NCBI GenBank assembly: GCA_011620265.1
Contig: WOZM01000159.1
Coordinates: 4,994 to 59,284, forward strand
Origin: Paracoccaceae bacterium
GTDB lineage: Bacteria > Pseudomonadota > Alphaproteobacteria > Rhodobacterales > Rhodobacteraceae
Direction of reading: 5' to 3'
DNA: 54,291 bases
The position numbers were made by a program, and so were the translations under genes. The number at the start of each line of letters is the position of its first letter. Position 1 is the stretch's first letter. The notes beneath the pieces were generated by a model. It saw nothing but the letters and a program-made list of their open reading frames with translations, was not told the DNA's origin and did not search any database. Positions 51,815 to 54,291 of this stretch are shown here, one piece after another.

Positions 51815-53179
51815 TCAATTCCTGCCGATGGCCCGAAGAACGCGGTCGAGGCTCTTGCCCTGCACCGAGGTCACGGGCGCATCCTTGACGGCGTTGTAAT
51901 AGGCCTCCGGATCGTAGGTCGGGATGCCGAGGGTCAGGTGATCGGCCGTCAACAGACCCATAGAGGCCAAAAGTGAATAGTTTGCTACCTGCAGATTGGC
52001 CTCGGCGGTGATCTTCGTGGCGCGGGCGTCGAGCAGTTCCTGTTCGGCGTCGAGCACGTCGAGCGTGGTGCGGGCGCCGAGCTTGGCCTCTTCCCGCACG
52101 CCCTCATAGGCGATCGTCGCGGCTTCGATCTGGCGTTCGGTCGCCGAGATCTGGGCGCGGGCGACCTCGATATCGGCCCAGGCATTGCCGACGCCTTGCA
52201 TGATCGTCACGCTCGACTGCAGCAGGGCAGCGCGCGAGGCATCCCGGCCGGCAATGGCCTTGCGGTGCAACGCCGACAGCGCCCCGCCGGAAAAGATCGT
52301 CTGGTTGACCTCGATGCCGATGGCGGAGCTGTCCGTGCCGCCCTCGTTCCTCGTCAGGGCGGCGCTGCCGGTCAGTTCCGGCATCCGCTGGGCCGCGGCG
52401 AGCGAGATCTGGATGTCGGACACCTTGGCCTGATGCTGGGCCTGAAGGATCGCCGGATGGTTGCGCTGGGCGACGGCCCGCGCCTCGTCGGACGATCTGG
52501 GCAGCGCCGGCGGCCGCGGCGCCATGGCGAGAGGTCCGGGATAGTGACCGGTCGCGGCCTTGTAGGCTTCGCGGGAGGAGGCAAGCGCGCCCTCGGCCGC
52601 GGCGAGCGAGGCCCGCGCGGCGGCAAGCCGCGCCTCGGCCTGCGCCACGTCGGTGCGCGTCACCTCGCCCACGTCGAACTGGTCCTGCGTCGCGCGCACG
52701 AACTCGCCCACGACGCGGACCGAGTTCTCGTTGAGCGAGACGTTCTCGACCGCGCTCCGCACCCCGAAATAGGCCTGGACCGCGAAGAGAAGCACGCTCT
52801 GCTCGACCCCGACCAGAGCCTGACGGGTCGCCAGCACCGATTCCTTCGCGATGTCGATCCCGAACTGCGAGCGGCCGAAATCGTAGAGCATCACCTGCCC
52901 CTGCAGGCTCAGCGACGATGAGAGCCCGCTTGACTGCGTGTTGTCGACCAGATTGCTGCTGGCCACCCATTGCAGGACCGGACGCAAGGCCGCGATGGCC
53001 CCGGCCACATCCTCGTCGGCGGCGCGCAGGACCGCGCGATTCTGCTCGAGAAGGTTCGAATTCTTGTAGGCCGAGATCAGCGCGTCGGCCAGCGTCTCCG
53101 CCCGCGCCGGCAGGGCGGCAAGGACGGTCGCCGCGCAGAGGAGGGCGGCGAAAAGGCGTCTGGGTGGAAACATGGTCAT
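51815..53179 (-). CDS. tolC: TolC-family outer-membrane efflux protein
   Basis: 454 residues. The signal peptide (RRLFAALLCAATVLAALPARA) is at the start. Two internally repeated halves of long alpha-helices carry the OEP signature (AVQAYFGVRSAVENVSL, VGEVTRTDVAQAEARLAAARASL; then VGNAWADIEVARAQISATERQIEAATIAYEGVREEAKLGARTTLDVLDAEQELLDAR). It forms the outer-membrane exit duct of drug and type I secretion systems. AAGGAAG is six bases before ATG 53179. It follows pcm in the same direction, a recurring alphaproteobacterial pair. Confidence 0.94.
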   Translation of the reverse strand: MTMFPPRRLFAALLCAATVLAALPARAETLADALISAYKNSNLLEQNRAVLRAADEDVAGAIAALRPVLQWVASSNLVDNTQSSGLSSSLSLQGQVMLYDFGRSQFGIDIAKESVLATRQALVGVEQSVLLFAVQAYFGVRSAVENVSLNENSVRVVGEFVRATQDQFDVGEVTRTDVAQAEARLAAARASLAAAEGALASSREAYKAATGHYPGPLAMAPRPPALPRSSDEARAVAQRNHPAILQAQHQAKVSDIQISLAAAQRMPELTGSAALTRNEGGTDSSAIGIEVNQTIFSGGALSALHRKAIAGRDASRAALLQSSVTIMQGVGNAWADIEVARAQISATERQIEAATIAYEGVREEAKLGARTTLDVLDAEQELLDARATKITAEANLQVANYSLLASMGLLTADHLTLGIPTYDPEAYYNAVKDAPVTSVQGKSLDRVLRAIGRN

Positions 53180-53234
53180 CTGCAACTTCCTTCGTGTTCG
53201 TCGATCGCGCCGGCCAAGCGTCACCGCGCCGGGA

Positions 53235-53888
53235 TCAGAGCGCGAATTCCTGCCTGACCTCGAAGCCCGGCAGGACCGGGGCCGAGGCGTTGAAAGCAAA
53301 ACGCCAGGTGACGGCGCCGTCGACCTTGTGGCCGATCCGGCACAGGCCGAGCGCCCCTTCCATGAAGAGACAGGCGATGCGCCCGCCATCCTTGAGCTGC
53401 GCGAGGATCGCGCCGGGCACCTGCTCCGCCGCGCCCTCGACCACGATCGCGTCGTAGGGGCCATGCCTGGCCGCCCCCGCCGCGAGCGGCCCCTCGATCA
53501 CCACCGCGTTGTCGATGCCTTCCGCGGAGAGCCGCGCCTGCGCCTGGCCGGCCAGCGCGGCATCCTCTTCCACCGCGACCACCGCTTCGGCCATCCGGGC
53601 GATGACGGCGGTCGAATAGCCAAGCCCGCAGCCGATATCGAGCACCATGTCCGAGGGCCGGATATCGAGCGCATCCAGCATCTTGGCCAATGTCCGCGCC
53701 TCCAGCATCACGCGACCGCCGCCGAGGTCGAGATTGCCGCCGACATAGGCCGCCTCGCGCTGTCCGCCCGGCACGAACGCCTCGCGCGGGACGCTCAGCA
53801 TCGCGTCGATGATCGGGAACTTGGTCACATCGCTGGGGCGAACCTGGGTATCGACCATCATCCTGCGGCGGGCGGCGAAATCGGTCAT
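53235..53888 (-). CDS. pcm: Protein-L-isoaspartate O-methyltransferase
   Basis: 217 residues. The SAM-binding motif I is [10 protein letters not shown] (about 83-92). The N-terminus has [31 protein letters not shown], the family substrate loop. It methylates isoaspartyl residues in damaged proteins. The start at 53888 gives the family N-terminus. It is 55 bp upstream of tolC and probably co-transcribed. Sequence further upstream is AT-containing and holds no gene before tRNA-Cys. Confidence 0.92.
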   Translation of the reverse strand: MTDFAARRRMMVDTQVRPSDVTKFPIIDAMLSVPREAFVPGGQREAAYVGGNLDLGGGRVMLEARTLAKMLDALDIRPSDMVLDIGCGLGYSTAVIARMAEAVVAVEEDAALAGQAQARLSAEGIDNAVVIEGPLAAGAARHGPYDAIVVEGAAEQVPGAILAQLKDGGRIACLFMEGALGLCRIGHKVDGAVTWRFAFNASAPVLPGFEVRQEFAL

Positions 53889-54029
53889 CGACTGAACTCT
53901 TCGGTCTGGTTTCCAGTTGCGGATCGTCTTGCCACAGAAACCGGGGGGGGGCAACGGGACAACGCGCCACGCGGACCCTCGGAATGTATTGCGCCGCGAT
54001 TTGCCTTGGTATATCCCCACCCCACCTCC

Positions 54030-54103
54030 GGCGGGTTGGCGGAGAGGTTACGCAGCGGATTGCAAATCCGTGTAGACCGGTTCGATTCCGGTACCCGCCT
54101 CCA
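54030..54103 (+). tRNA. tRNA-Cys (anticodon GCA)
   Basis: Acceptor stem GGCGGGT with ACCCGCC, D-arm region, anticodon loop TTGCAAA with GCA, T-arm CCGG-TTCGATT-CCGG, then discriminator T and encoded CCA (54101-54103). 74 nt. It is followed 14 bp later by a transposase remnant. Confidence 0.95.
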
Positions 54104-54117
54104 ATCTTTTCAATGGC

Positions 54118-54240
54118 TTATCGTGCGGCCTGGGAACGGTCGCCTAAAAGTCTAAACAAATGTCTAAATATTCTGCTTTTGTTCTGTTCGAGCTGCTTCG
54201 CCAGATCGACGCCGATGATCGAGACTTCCTTCATAGCCAT
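54118..54240 (-). mobile_element. IS110-family transposase start, truncated remnant
   Basis: ATG 54240 with AGGAGG upstream reads MAMKEVSIIGVDLAK, the usual first residues of IS110/IS1111 transposases (the DEDD domain begins with this Asp). It then leaves the family pattern (QLEQNKSRIFRHL) and stops after 40 residues. The segment is AT-richer than the chromosome. It sits just downstream of tRNA-Cys, a common island boundary. The upstream side (54241 to window end) has a GGCAC-AA-GTGCC palindrome. Confidence 0.65.
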
Positions 54241-54291
54241 CTCCTCCTGATCCTGTTCGGACCACAATGGCACAAGTGCCGTCAGGAGGGG

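Overview
The window is a GC-rich (about two-thirds G+C), densely coding chromosome segment that looks like an alphaproteobacterium of the Rhodobacterales (Rhodobacter/Paracoccus/roseobacter type). The clues are a DUF3572 gene beside a PleD-type response regulator, DUF6280, a non-pyrrolysine MttB paralogue, a metR-metF divergon, PutR-PutA, and protein-L-isoaspartate methyltransferase next to a TolC-type porin. No rRNA operon, prophage or CRISPR array was seen. There are two tRNA genes, two decayed genes and a truncated transposase start.

Layout. 1-6697 is a plus-strand catabolic/transport operon: a thiamine-diphosphate enzyme (5' end outside the window), a DadA-like FAD oxidoreductase, a complete TRAP transporter (dctP-dctQ-dctM), a TSUP (TauE/SafE-like) permease and a BASS-like permease. 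6715-12621 is a signalling block: an H-NOX protein without its usual heme ligand, overlapped by an HNOBA-GGDEF diguanylate cyclase, then an MttB-like methyltransferase, a HAD phosphatase, DUF3572 and pleD. 12652-14919 is an envelope/metal-stress group: ECF sigma factor, small membrane protein (possible anti-sigma), Spy/ZraP-like periplasmic protein and a secreted four-EF-hand protein. 15097-24191 holds DUF983, NUDIX, DMT exporter, fatty-acid desaturase, DUF2061, a HTH regulator, a lipocalin lipoprotein, a GlxA-type regulator, an MFS permease and metG. tRNA-Leu follows, then divergent putR/putA, a rhomboid protease, a GFA-fold protein and suhB.

30555-31522 contains two broken genes, a glycerophosphodiester phosphodiesterase tail and an ABC-F ATPase, joined exactly at an 87-bp hairpin element. 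31813-40513 holds an MFS exporter, metR/metF, a thioesterase, a DUF2235 hydrolase, ornithine decarboxylase with a long leader, an AsnC regulator and a ZntB/CorA transporter. 40744-53888 carries valS, two PLP aminotransferases, an MsbA-like ABC exporter overlapping ygfZ, efp, DUF6280, a PopZ-like acidic protein, a TolC-family porin and pcm. The window ends with tRNA-Cys and an IS110-type transposase remnant.

Between about 19 and 49 kb the intergenic spaces carry three dispersed repeat families: a 26-bp palindrome (five copies), an 86-87-bp long hairpin (three copies) and a GC-rich stem-loop motif (three copies). They lie at gene 3' ends, sometimes supply the stop codon, and one copy sits at a deletion junction. 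The other notable points are the H-NOX without its proximal histidine, a low-GC insertion inside valS, a 25-bp tandem repeat between zntB and valS, and the leader of the ornithine decarboxylase gene.
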